From positions 1 through 15,306 of the forward strand of contig JAKJBR010000029.1 of assembly GCA_022706885.1 (NCBI GenBank): 15,306 nt of DNA, given 5' to 3'. The translations under genes and the position numbers were made by a program. Shown here in pieces: positions 1 to 6,747 of the stretch. Position 1 is the stretch's first letter. Each line of letters starts with the position of its first letter. The notes beneath the pieces are model-generated. The model did not search any database and was not told the origin of the DNA. It worked only from the letters and a program-made list of their open reading frames with translations. Origin of the DNA: DUPQ01 sp022706885. Lineage in GTDB: Bacteria > Bacillota > Clostridia > DUPQ01.

Positions 1-47
1 ACAATGATTCGGTAAAAAATCTGAACAATATTGAGATGATTAAATTA

Positions 48-56
48 TGATATAAT
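48..56 (+). promoter_or_regulatory. Possible extended -10 promoter for the alpha/beta hydrolase
   Basis: A TATAAT hexamer at 51-56 is preceded by TG at 48-49, giving an extended -10 (TGnTATAAT). No good -35 is seen: TTGAGA at 31-36 is only 14 bases away. Transcription would begin near 62-64, almost on top of the GGGGG ribosome binding site at 62-66, so the leader would be about a dozen bases. This is plausible but unproven. Confidence 0.4.
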
Positions 57-74
57 CATCCGGGGGACAAAAAG

Positions 75-755
75 ATGAATATATCATTAAACTATGCAGA
101 AAAAGGAGAAGGGGATATTTTAATACTTCTTCACGGTAACAGTGAAAGTAATAAGATTTTTAAAGATCAGATAGATTATTTCAGTTCAAAATATCGTGTT
201 ATTGCGATAGATACAAGAGGACACGGCAATTCGCCAAGAGGAAATGCGCCGTTTACTCTTGGTCAATTCGCTGAAGACTTGAATAACTTCTTTACGGAAC
301 ATGATATAAAGAAAGCAAATATTCTGGGATTTTCCGATGGCGGTAGTATTGCAATGATATTTACAATGAAATACCCCGAAAAAGTTTCAAAACTTATTCT
401 TAACGGAGCAAATCTGAATCCCGGAGGAGTAAAAAAATATTTTCAGATGTTTTTAAATTGCTTATATAAAATATTTTCAGGTTTGTTAAAATATAATAAA
501 AAAGCAATTAAATATACGGAGATGCTGGGTTTGATGGTGAATCAACCAGGTATAAATCCCGATTTTCTGAATAATATATTGATACCGACATTGGTAATTG
601 CGGGTACAAATGATTTGATTACGGAAGAGCATACTAAACTTATAGCCAGCTCAATACCGGAAGCAAAATTAGTGTTTATTAAAGGTAATCACTTTATATT
701 ATCAAAAAAGCCGGAAGCCTTTAATAAAGCGGTTGACGAGTTTCTAAATGAATAA
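75..755 (+). CDS. Alpha/beta hydrolase fold protein
   Basis: A 226-residue cytoplasmic protein of the alpha/beta hydrolase superfamily. The visible elements are the oxyanion-hole HG (residues 20-21), the DTRGHGNS segment (46-53) typical of lipase/lactonase-like members, and the nucleophile elbow GFSDGG with Ser87. The acid is Asp180 in AGTND and the base is His207 in KGNHF, so the catalytic triad is complete. The cap region between about 110 and 165 is short, lysine- and aromatic-rich, and would set substrate specificity. The substrate cannot be named: esterase, lactonase or C-C hydrolase are all possible. The start is supported by GGGGG at 62-66, eight bases before the ATG. It stands alone, with 170 bases before the next gene, and seems monocistronic. 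Confidence 0.85.
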   Translation: MNISLNYAEKGEGDILILLHGNSESNKIFKDQIDYFSSKYRVIAIDTRGHGNSPRGNAPFTLGQFAEDLNNFFTEHDIKKANILGFSDGGSIAMIFTMKYPEKVSKLILNGANLNPGGVKKYFQMFLNCLYKIFSGLLKYNKKAIKYTEMLGLMVNQPGINPDFLNNILIPTLVIAGTNDLITEEHTKLIASSIPEAKLVFIKGNHFILSKKPEAFNKAVDEFLNE

Positions 756-781
756 ATGCTCTCACTATAAGATATCGCTAA

Positions 782-800
782 ATGAGATAAGTTATTTCAT
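782..800 (+). other. Weak AT-rich hairpin after the hydrolase gene
   Basis: ATGAGAT (782-788) can pair with ATTTCAT (794-800) through one G-T wobble around the loop AAGTT. No clear T run follows, so it is at best a weak terminator or 3'-end structure. The rest of the 170-base gap holds the direct repeat ATTGACT (811-817 and 819-825) and the promoter of the next gene. Confidence 0.2.
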
Positions 801-852
801 GTCTCTTTAAATTGACTGATTGACTTTTAGATTAAATGAAGACAAGTTATAT

Positions 853-879
853 TTGCAATATGCGATAAATCGGTATAAT
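853..879 (+). promoter_or_regulatory. Candidate promoter for the RNA methyltransferase operon
   Basis: TTGCAA (853-858) and a perfect TATAAT (874-879) are separated by 15 bases, or 16 if TTTGCA at 852-857 is used. The predicted start near 886 leaves a leader of about 40 bases before the ATG at 926, with the AGGG ribosome binding site at 915-918. No operator or riboswitch fold is evident. This is the only clear promoter before the run of genes reaching 5574. Confidence 0.5.
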
Positions 880-925
880 ATACTTAAGCGAACAAATTAT
901 ATCCATTACAGGTTAGGGATTAAAT

Positions 926-2041
926 ATGAATTGTACAGCCACTTGCAGTTTCGGTCTTGAATCGGTGTTATCTGCAGAACTTAAAAAAATGGAGTTTTTG
1001 AATATTGCGGCGGAGAACGGACGAGTTAATTTTACTTCCGATTTAGAAGGTATTGCAAAAGCCAATATCAATTTGCGTACAGCAGAAAGGATATATATAG
1101 AATTGGCTGTATTCAATGCCGTTAATTTTGATCAATTATTCGATAATACCGAGAATATACCGTTTAATAAGTACATTGACAGGTATGGAGCGATTGTTGT
1201 TAATGTTTCCTCAGTATCATCGGTTCTGAAAAGCATACCCAATTGTCAATCGATAGTTAAAAAGGCGATTATAAAATCCTTGGGTAAATATTACAAAACA
1301 GATACTTTCCCTGAAACCGGTGCAAGATATCCGGTAAATGTGTTCATAATGAAAGATAATGTAAGGATTTATCTGGATACATCCGGAAGTTCCCTTTATA
1401 AACGGGGTTACAGAAGAAGAGGAGGGGATGCACCGTTAAAAGAGACACTGGCAAGTGCCATTGTGCAGCTTTCTTACTGGAATAAAGACAGAATACTAAT
1501 CGATCCTTTTTGCGGAACCGGAACGATACTAATAGAAGCCGCCATGATTTTAAAGAATATTGCGCCCGGTTTATACAGAGACTTTGTTTCGGAAAGATGG
1601 CCTGTTTTTAAGGATAACGAATGGAGCAAAGTACGTCAGTTTTACAAGTCCGTAATTAAAGAAGATAATAATGTCTGTCTGTACGGTTCGGACATCGACA
1701 GCTCGGTAATAGCTGCGGCAAGACATAATGCTCGTGTGGCAAAGGTATCGGATGTTATTAACTTTTCCGTAAAAGATTTTAAGGATATTACCGTTCCATC
1801 GGAAAAAGGTGTCATAATCTGCAATCCGCCTTACGGTGAAAGGCTGGAAGATCAAGCGGCGGCAAGTAAAATATATGCGGATATGGGTAAGAAATTTAAA
1901 GAATTTGACAACTGGAGCATATACATACTTGCACCTGAAAAGGTATTTGAGGATGCATACGGTAAAAAAGCTGATAAAAGAAGAAAATTGTACAACGGAA
2001 AAATCATTTGTAATCTATATCAATATTTCGGAGCAAAATAG
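926..2041 (+). CDS. THUMP-domain class I SAM-dependent RNA methyltransferase (YpsC/RlmL-N family)
   Basis: A 371-residue protein close in size and layout to Bacillus YpsC and to the N-terminal m2G methyltransferase half of E. coli RlmKL. Residues about 1-160 form the ferredoxin-like and THUMP RNA-binding part, starting with CSFGLESVLSAEL (7-19). The Rossmann methyltransferase follows: motif I DPFCGTGT (193-200), an acidic SAM-ribose motif GSDID (254-258) and the catalytic NPPYGERL (300-307). An N-P-P-Y motif points to N-methylation of a base, most likely guanine N2 in 23S rRNA. The RNA target is inferred from the family, not seen. AGGG at 915-918 supports the start, and the HU-like gene follows 14 bases after the stop, so this is probably the first gene of the operon. 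Confidence 0.88.
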   Translation: MNCTATCSFGLESVLSAELKKMEFLNIAAENGRVNFTSDLEGIAKANINLRTAERIYIELAVFNAVNFDQLFDNTENIPFNKYIDRYGAIVVNVSSVSSVLKSIPNCQSIVKKAIIKSLGKYYKTDTFPETGARYPVNVFIMKDNVRIYLDTSGSSLYKRGYRRRGGDAPLKETLASAIVQLSYWNKDRILIDPFCGTGTILIEAAMILKNIAPGLYRDFVSERWPVFKDNEWSKVRQFYKSVIKEDNNVCLYGSDIDSSVIAAARHNARVAKVSDVINFSVKDFKDITVPSEKGVIICNPPYGERLEDQAAASKIYADMGKKFKEFDNWSIYILAPEKVFEDAYGKKADKRRKLYNGKIICNLYQYFGAK

Positions 2042-2055
2042 TTTGGGGGAACATG

Positions 2056-2340
2056 ATGAACAGAAATGAATTATCAATCAGATTGGCACAGGAAAGAAAT
2101 ATCACAAAGGTTCAAAGTGATGAAATTATTAACACATTGTTCGAAATCATCAGGGGAGCTTTAAAAGACGAAGGAAAAGTATGTATAAAAGATTTCGGTA
2201 CCTTTCTTGTAAAAAAGAGAAAAGGCAGGAAAGTAAAAGCAATAGGGTCGGAAAATGTCATTGCAATTCCCGATATAATGGAATTAAAACTCAGAGTTTC
2301 CAAATCAATGAAGGATTATTTGAATGACCAGGAAGATTAA
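2056..2340 (+). CDS. Divergent HU/IHF-family DNA-binding protein
   Basis: A 94-residue histone-like protein. The N-terminal helices and the DFGTFLVKKRKGR stretch (46-58) match the HU/IHF fold and usual length of about 90 residues. The arm is unusual: where HU carries GRNPxTG, with the DNA-intercalating proline at the tip, this protein reads GRKVKAIGSENV (57-68), so the tip proline appears to be replaced by Ile64. The tail beyond IPD (71-73) also lacks the usual F-K-x-G-K pattern. It may bend DNA weakly or have a specialised role and may not be the main HU. Start: ATG 2056 lies six bases after GGGGG (2045-2049); ATG 2053 would be too close. The last 17 bases overlap the fumarase alpha gene, whose AAGGA site (2311-2315) lies inside this reading frame. 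Confidence 0.8.
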   Translation: MNRNELSIRLAQERNITKVQSDEIINTLFEIIRGALKDEGKVCIKDFGTFLVKKRKGRKVKAIGSENVIAIPDIMELKLRVSKSMKDYLNDQED

Positions 2341-3166
2341 TTCCGATATAATAATCGACTATGTTGCAAAAGCATGTATTGAAGCTGCCTGTGTATTGGA
2401 TAAACAGGCATATAAGGCCATAGAATCATCTCTTTTGAAGGAAGATAATGAAACCGCAAAATATGTCTTAAATGAACTGCTGGATAATGCAAATATAGCA
2501 AAAAGAGACTGTATTCCTCTTTGCCAAGACACCGGTATGGTTATATCCTTCGTGGAAATGGGCATTAAAGTACAACTTGATGAGCCTGTAGAAGATTTGA
2601 TTAACAAAGGGATAAAGAAAGGCTATGAAGAAGGGGTGCTAAGGAAGTCGGTTGTTAAAGATGCTTTCCAAAGGATTAATACAGACGACAATACGCCGGC
2701 AATTGTCTATATCAAACAGACAGAAGGCGATAAGTTAAAGATTGACCTTATGCTGAAAGGTTTCGGAAGTGAGAACATGAGTTTTGTAAAAATGCTTAAT
2801 TCCTCACTTTCTCAAAATGAAGTAATAGACATTATATCCGATGAAATATGCAACAGAGCATACAACGCCTGTCCGCCCTTATTCATAGGTATCGGTATTG
2901 GCGGTACAATGGATTATGCCTGTGTTCTGTCCAAGAAAGCGCTGTTAAGACCGTTAAACGAGAGCAATATTAATCCCGTATATTCCGATATGGAGAGTAA
3001 AATTTTGAGCAATATTAACAAATCGGATATCGGTCCGGCGGGGTATGGCGGAAAGACCACCGCTCTTTCTGTCGCAATTTTGGCTTATCCTACTCATATT
3101 GCGGGATTACCTGTTGCCGTTACAATACAGTGTCATGCTTTAAGACACAGAGAAATAATATTATGA
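2324..3166 (+). CDS. fumA: Class I fumarate hydratase, alpha subunit
   Basis: A 280-residue alpha subunit of the two-subunit, iron-sulfur fumarase/tartrate dehydratase family, which interconverts fumarate and (S)-malate in the cytoplasm. The three expected [4Fe-4S] cysteines are present: Cys67 in CQDTG, Cys183 in NACPP and Cys270 in IQCHALRH. Glycine-rich segments IGIGIGG (188-194) and IGPAGYGGKTTAL (236-248) also fit. Length matches the usual 280 or so. ATG 2324 has AAGGA at 2311-2315, eight bases upstream and inside the HU-like gene. The stop overlaps the beta-subunit start as ATGA, so the subunits are translationally coupled. A tartrate dehydratase assignment cannot be excluded by sequence alone, but the isocitrate dehydrogenase next door favours fumarase. 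The cluster should be oxygen-sensitive, which suits an anaerobe. Confidence 0.92.
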   Translation: MTRKINSDIIIDYVAKACIEAACVLDKQAYKAIESSLLKEDNETAKYVLNELLDNANIAKRDCIPLCQDTGMVISFVEMGIKVQLDEPVEDLINKGIKKGYEEGVLRKSVVKDAFQRINTDDNTPAIVYIKQTEGDKLKIDLMLKGFGSENMSFVKMLNSSLSQNEVIDIISDEICNRAYNACPPLFIGIGIGGTMDYACVLSKKALLRPLNESNINPVYSDMESKILSNINKSDIGPAGYGGKTTALSVAILAYPTHIAGLPVAVTIQCHALRHREIIL

Positions 3167-3678
3167 TAGAAATACAAACACCATTTAATGATGAAATATT
3201 ATGCAAATTAAAACCTTTCGATAAGGTTCTTATTACAGGATACATGTATATCGCCAGAGATCAGGCTCATAAAAAAATGTATATGGAAGGAATACCTTTT
3301 GATGCTGCGGGACAATGTATTTATCATTGCGGACCGTCGGAAGCAAAGAATAATGAAGTTATCGGTTCGGCAGGTCCCACATCCAGTTACCGGATAAATG
3401 AATATATGCCCTATCTGTTTGAGAACGGAATAAGAGCATTTATAGGCAAAGGTAAAGTAAGTGATGCGGTTGTTGAAAGCATAAAGAGAAACAGATGCGT
3501 ATACTTCGGAGCTATAGGCGGTCTGGGTGCAAAACTATCCAAGTGCATTAAGAAACAAAGAATTATTGCTTATGAGTCTTTAGGTACGGAAGCTCTGAGA
3601 GAAATCTATGTTGAAAATTTTCCCGCTGTTGTTATAATAAACTGCGAAGGAGAATCGATTTACGAAAGAGACGGATAA
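3163..3678 (+). CDS. fumB: Class I fumarate hydratase, beta subunit
   Basis: A 171-residue beta subunit that completes the fumarase active site with the preceding gene. Family motifs in order: TGYMYIARDQAHKK (25-38, the usual ARDxAH), IYHCGP (53-58), GPTSSYRI (71-78, where most relatives have GPTTxxRM), IGKGKV (94-99), AIGGLGA (117-123) and YESLGTEALREIYVENFP (137-154). The start at 3163 overlaps the alpha stop as ATGA; an in-frame ATG at 3130 lies inside the alpha gene and has no ribosome site. The Ala/Gly-to-Ser-Tyr change near the substrate arginine in GPTSSYRI is a mild departure that might tune specificity. The next ATG comes one base after its TAA. Confidence 0.92.
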   Translation: MIEIQTPFNDEILCKLKPFDKVLITGYMYIARDQAHKKMYMEGIPFDAAGQCIYHCGPSEAKNNEVIGSAGPTSSYRINEYMPYLFENGIRAFIGKGKVSDAVVESIKRNRCVYFGAIGGLGAKLSKCIKKQRIIAYESLGTEALREIYVENFPAVVIINCEGESIYERDG

Positions 3679-3679
3679 T

Positions 3680-4891
3680 ATGGAAAAAATAAAGATGCCG
3701 AAACCCATTGTAGAAATAGACGGAGATGAAATGACCAGGATTATCTGGTCTATGATAAAAGATAAGTTACTTTTACCGTATATAGACCTTAATACCGAAT
3801 ATTACGATCTGGGACTGGTTAACAGAAACGTAACCGATGACTTGGTTACAGTGCAATGCGCACATGCAATTAAAAAGCATAAGGTAGGCGTTAAATGTGC
3901 AACAATTACACCCAATGCACAAAGAATGGGCGAATATAATCTTAAAAGTATGTGGAAAAGTCCTAACGCGACAATCAGAGGAATACTTGACGGAACGGTT
4001 TTCAGAGAGCCTATTCTTGTTAAGAACATCGCTCCTACGGTCTCTACATGGAAGAAATCCATAATAATTGCCAGACATGCATACGGTGATGTTTATTCGG
4101 CTAAAGAATACAGAGTTACTTCGGCAGGTAAACTTAAAGCGGAATTTGTTTTTAAAGACGGTAAAACGGAAGATATACAAGGTTTTGATTTCGATTCCGA
4201 AGGCATAGTTCAGATAATGCATAATAAAGATAAATCCATTGAATCTTTCGCCAGATCCTGTTTTAACTTTGCACTGGACAGAAATATGGATTTATGGTTT
4301 TCCGCTAAAGATACCATTTCCAAGCAGTACGATCATCATTTTAAAGATATATTTGCCGATATATATGAAAAGGAATATGCAGATAAATTCGGTAAAGCCG
4401 GTATCGAATATTTCTATACCCTTATTGATGATGCCGTTGCCAGAGTGGTACGCTCGGAAGGCGGCTTTATATGGGCATTAAAGAATTACGACGGTGACGT
4501 GATGAGCGATATGGTATCATCGGCATTCGGCTCGCTTGCCATGATGACATCGGTATTGGTATCACCTCAAGGAGAATATGAGTATGAGGCGGCTCACGGT
4601 ACGGTAACAAGACACTACTACAGACATCTGAAAGGTGAAAAGACATCTACAAATCCCATTGCCACAATATTTGCCTGGACAGGCGCATTAAGAAAAAGGG
4701 GAGAGTTGGACAACTCGGACAGACTGGTAACTTTTGCAGACAATTTAGAGGCATCCTGTATTGAGTCGATAGAACAAGGATATATTACAAAAGATTTACA
4801 AAATCTTGTAACAGGTGAAAAAATCACTGTGATGGATACGGAAAACTTTATAATCAACATAGCAAAAAGATTGGAGGAGAAAATGAAATGA
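3680..4891 (+). CDS. icd: NADP-dependent isocitrate dehydrogenase, eukaryotic-like subfamily
   Basis: A 403-residue homodimer-type enzyme converting isocitrate to 2-oxoglutarate and CO2 with NADP+. It resembles human IDH1 rather than E. coli Icd. Substrate residues fall at the human numbers: Ser94 and Asn96 in KSPN, Arg100, Arg109 in GTVFRE, and Arg132 in ARHAYGD. Metal-binding aspartates lie in NYDGDVMSD (269-277). AHGTVTRHYYRH (305-316) supplies Arg311 and His312, equivalent to the NADP-phosphate-binding Arg314/His315 of IDH1. STNPIATIFAWTG (323-335) is also diagnostic. The gene starts one base after the fumarase beta stop, so it is co-transcribed. It would provide 2-oxoglutarate for glutamate synthesis together with NADPH. 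Aconitase and citrate synthase are not in the window. Confidence 0.95.
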   Translation: MEKIKMPKPIVEIDGDEMTRIIWSMIKDKLLLPYIDLNTEYYDLGLVNRNVTDDLVTVQCAHAIKKHKVGVKCATITPNAQRMGEYNLKSMWKSPNATIRGILDGTVFREPILVKNIAPTVSTWKKSIIIARHAYGDVYSAKEYRVTSAGKLKAEFVFKDGKTEDIQGFDFDSEGIVQIMHNKDKSIESFARSCFNFALDRNMDLWFSAKDTISKQYDHHFKDIFADIYEKEYADKFGKAGIEYFYTLIDDAVARVVRSEGGFIWALKNYDGDVMSDMVSSAFGSLAMMTSVLVSPQGEYEYEAAHGTVTRHYYRHLKGEKTSTNPIATIFAWTGALRKRGELDNSDRLVTFADNLEASCIESIEQGYITKDLQNLVTGEKITVMDTENFIINIAKRLEEKMK

Positions 4892-5088
4892 AAAAAATAA
4901 CGGAAAATACAAAGATAATAGAAGTACTGAAAATGGACCCCAATACGGCCGAAATATTCTTTGAATTCGGAATGCATTGTATAGGTTGTCCTCATGCAAG
5001 CGGAGAAAGCTTGGGACAGGCATCCAGAGCACACGGTGTGGATACCGACCTGCTTATTGAAAAGCTTAACGAGTATTTTTCTCACTGA
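4888..5088 (+). CDS. DUF1858 small CxxC protein
   Basis: A 66-residue protein that is essentially one DUF1858 domain. The core is FGMHCIGCPHASGESLGQA (27-45) with Cys31 and Cys34 in a CxxC pattern, followed by an acidic helix (DTDLLIEKLNEYF). The family is related to the N-terminal domain of ScdA/YtfE iron-sulfur repair proteins (DUF542) and is found near hybrid-cluster and redox proteins; its precise biochemistry is not established. It starts inside the isocitrate dehydrogenase stop (ATGA) with a strong GGAGGAG at 4873-4879, eight bases upstream, so it should be well translated. Co-transcription with an oxygen-sensitive Fe-S fumarase makes a role in cluster maintenance or thiol redox chemistry a reasonable guess, but only a guess. 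Confidence 0.85.
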   Translation: MKKITENTKIIEVLKMDPNTAEIFFEFGMHCIGCPHASGESLGQASRAHGVDTDLLIEKLNEYFSH

Positions 5089-5574
5089 ATGATTAATATT
5101 GTTTTGGTGGAACCGGAAATTCCGCAAAATACCGGAAACATTGCAAGAACCTGTGCAGCTACGGGAAGTAAGCTGCATCTTGTAAAGCCTTTGGGTTTTG
5201 ATGTATCCGACGCTCACTTAAAAAGAGCGGGTCTGGATTACTGGCAGGATGTGGATATTTACTATTACGATTCACTTTACGAGTTTTTGGAAATGCATAA
5301 GCGTGACAATATGTTTTTTGCATCTACAAAAGCCGCAAAAACATATACCGATGTAGTTTATCCCGATGATTGCTATATTCTTTTCGGAAAGGAAACCAAA
5401 GGATTGGATGAGAAACTCTTGAGAGATAACTATGAATTCGCTATACGCATTCCCATGAATAACAGTATAAGGTCGTTGAATTTGTCCAACAGTGTTGCAA
5501 TAGTAACTTATGAGATACTCAGGCAAAGAGGTTTTTCACAGATGCAACTTTACGGAAATCTGAAAAATAGTTAA
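5089..5574 (+). CDS. trmL: tRNA (cytidine(34)-2'-O)-methyltransferase TrmL (SPOUT family)
   Basis: A 161-residue minimalist SPOUT methyltransferase, the expected size for TrmL/YibK. It 2'-O-methylates the wobble base of tRNA-Leu isoacceptors as a dimer. Motif 1 is VEPEIPQNTGNIART (7-21), motif 2 is LFGKETKGLD (98-107), and motif 3, the knotted SAM site, is IPMNNSIRSLNLSNSVAIVT (121-140). The ATG begins directly after the DUF1858 stop (zero gap) with no convincing ribosome site, so translation is probably coupled to the upstream gene. It is the last gene of this run; 108 bases separate it from gap. No clear intrinsic terminator follows, only the short repeat GTTAA/TTAAC at the stop codon. Confidence 0.93.
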   Translation: MINIVLVEPEIPQNTGNIARTCAATGSKLHLVKPLGFDVSDAHLKRAGLDYWQDVDIYYYDSLYEFLEMHKRDNMFFASTKAAKTYTDVVYPDDCYILFGKETKGLDEKLLRDNYEFAIRIPMNNSIRSLNLSNSVAIVTYEILRQRGFSQMQLYGNLKNS

Positions 5575-5605
5575 ATTTTTAACAAATTATCGGTAAATCA
5601 TCATT

Positions 5606-5636
5606 TTGCATATTGTAAAAGGCAGAGGAATATTAT
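5606..5636 (+). promoter_or_regulatory. Weak candidate promoter upstream of gap
   Basis: TTGCAT (5606-5611) and TATTAT (5631-5636) are 19 bases apart, a loose match to a housekeeping promoter. An alternative is TTGTAA (5613-5618) with TATAAA (5634-5639) at a 15-base spacing. A perfect TATAAT at 5662-5667 has no -35 and abuts the ribosome binding site. The gap transcript should begin somewhere in this 108-base interval because glycolytic genes are usually strongly expressed, but the exact element is uncertain. Confidence 0.3.
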
Positions 5637-5668
5637 AAAATGATATGGATAATTAATAGATTATAATT

Positions 5669-5674
5669 AGGAGG
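5669..5674 (+). promoter_or_regulatory. Strong ribosome binding site of gap
   Basis: AGGAGG at 5669-5674, eight bases before the ATG at 5683, is a near-perfect anti-SD match. It fixes the start codon and fits the high expression expected of glyceraldehyde-3-phosphate dehydrogenase. Confidence 0.8.
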
Positions 5675-5682
5675 ATAAATAA

Positions 5683-6696
5683 ATGACAGCAAAAATTGGT
5701 ATTAACGGATTCGGCAGAATCGGACGCTTGGTTTTCCGATCGGCTATTGACAATCCCAAGGTAGAGATAAGAGGAATTAACGACCCGTTCCTGGACGTTG
5801 CATACATGGCATATATGCTCAAGTATGACTCGGTTCACGGACAATTCAAAGGTACAATTGAAACAGGTGAAAATTTCCTTATAGTTAACGGAAAGAAAGT
5901 TATGGTTTACGCATCCATGGAACCGGCAGGAATACCGTGGAAAGATTGCGGAGCTGAATATATTGTAGAATCAACAGGCGTTTTCTTAACAAAAGAAAAA
6001 GCACAGGGACACATTACGGCAGGAGCAAAAAAGGTGGTTATGTCTGCACCTTCAAAGGATGATACACCTATGTTCGTTATGGGTGTAAACCAGGATAAAT
6101 ATACGAAGGATATGACCTTTGTTTCCAATGCATCGTGCACAACCAACTGTCTTGCACCGCTGGTAAAGATTATTCACGACAATTTCGGAGTTTTAGAAGG
6201 ACTTATGACCACCGTTCATGCAACAACAGCTACTCAGAAGACTGTTGACGGACCTTCATCCAAAGACTGGAGAGGAGGAAGAGCGGCTGCCGCCAATATC
6301 ATTCCTTCATCAACAGGTGCCGCAAAAGCGGTAGGAAAAGTTATACCTTCACTCAACGGTAAGCTGACAGGTATGTCCATGAGAATACCTACCATAAACG
6401 TTTCGGTTGTGGATTTAACGGTAAGATTGGCAAAGCCCACTTCTTATGAAGATATCAAAGCGGCAATCAGGAAAGCATCGGAAACCAATCTTAAAGGCAT
6501 CGTAGGATACACGGAGGATGATGTTGTTTCAACCGATTTCATCGGTGATTCCAGAACCTGTATATTCGATGCAAAAGCAGGAATTCCGTTAAACGATACA
6601 TTTGTTAAACTTGTTGCCTGGTATGATAACGAGTGGGGTTATTCATGTAAGATTGTAGACCTTATCATGCACATGGCCAAGGTTGATGCAAAATAA
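5683..6696 (+). CDS. gap: Glyceraldehyde-3-phosphate dehydrogenase, phosphorylating
   Basis: A 337-residue type I GAPDH that oxidises glyceraldehyde 3-phosphate to 1,3-bisphosphoglycerate with reduction of NAD+. The dinucleotide fold opens with IGINGFGRIGRLVFR (5-19). Asp34 in GINDPF suggests NAD+ preference. The catalytic cysteine is Cys152 in SNASCTTNCLAP (148-159), assisted by His179 in TTVHA. The substrate loop SKDWRGGRAAA and NIIPSSTGAAKAV are intact, as is the C-terminal WYDNEWGYS. The sequence has the look of the GapC/eukaryote-like branch (NDPF, YDSVHG). It is the first gene of the lower-glycolysis cluster and is followed within 13 bases by a terminator hairpin, so much of its transcription probably ends before pgk. 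Confidence 0.97.
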   Translation: MTAKIGINGFGRIGRLVFRSAIDNPKVEIRGINDPFLDVAYMAYMLKYDSVHGQFKGTIETGENFLIVNGKKVMVYASMEPAGIPWKDCGAEYIVESTGVFLTKEKAQGHITAGAKKVVMSAPSKDDTPMFVMGVNQDKYTKDMTFVSNASCTTNCLAPLVKIIHDNFGVLEGLMTTVHATTATQKTVDGPSSKDWRGGRAAAANIIPSSTGAAKAVGKVIPSLNGKLTGMSMRIPTINVSVVDLTVRLAKPTSYEDIKAAIRKASETNLKGIVGYTEDDVVSTDFIGDSRTCIFDAKAGIPLNDTFVKLVAWYDNEWGYSCKIVDLIMHMAKVDAK

Positions 6697-6708
6697 AATA
6701 AAAACTAA

Positions 6709-6732
6709 GGCCCGTGAATACGGGTCTTTTTT
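6709..6732 (+). terminator. Intrinsic terminator or attenuator between gap and pgk
   Basis: GGCCCGT (6709-6715) pairs with ACGGGTC (6720-6726) over a 7-bp stem with one G-U pair and a GAAT tetraloop, followed directly by six T residues (6727-6732). This is a canonical intrinsic terminator shape. It fills most of the 51-base gap between gap and pgk. Only TATAAA (6732-6737), without a -35, lies between it and the AAAGGAG site of pgk, so readthrough probably supplies the downstream genes. It would give higher gap than pgk-tpiA-eno mRNA. Confidence 0.8.
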
Positions 6733-6747
6733 ATAAAGGAGACTATC

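Noticed and set aside
811..825. Direct repeat ATTGACT x2 as a regulator site
   Set aside because: Seven bases, AT-rich, not aligned with the candidate promoter at 853-879; no further support.
756..925. Small RNA or riboswitch between the hydrolase and methyltransferase genes
   Set aside because: No conserved aptamer, long GC-rich helix or terminator could be found by eye; only a weak hairpin and a promoter.
2053..2055. ATG just before the chosen HU start
   Set aside because: Only three bases separate it from the GGGGG site; ATG 2056 has better spacing.
3130..3162. Upstream ATG for the fumarase beta subunit
   Set aside because: It lies in the conserved alpha-subunit C-terminus, lacks a ribosome site, and the family start matches ATG 3163 with ATGA coupling.
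4618..5217. 199-codon open frame on the - strand across icd, the DUF1858 gene and trmL
   Set aside because: Antisense to three supported genes; Phe/Ser/Cys-rich with no family signature.
5571..5584. GTTAA/TTAAC inverted repeat at the trmL stop as a terminator
   Set aside because: Only five A/T-rich pairs with no T run after it; too weak for termination.
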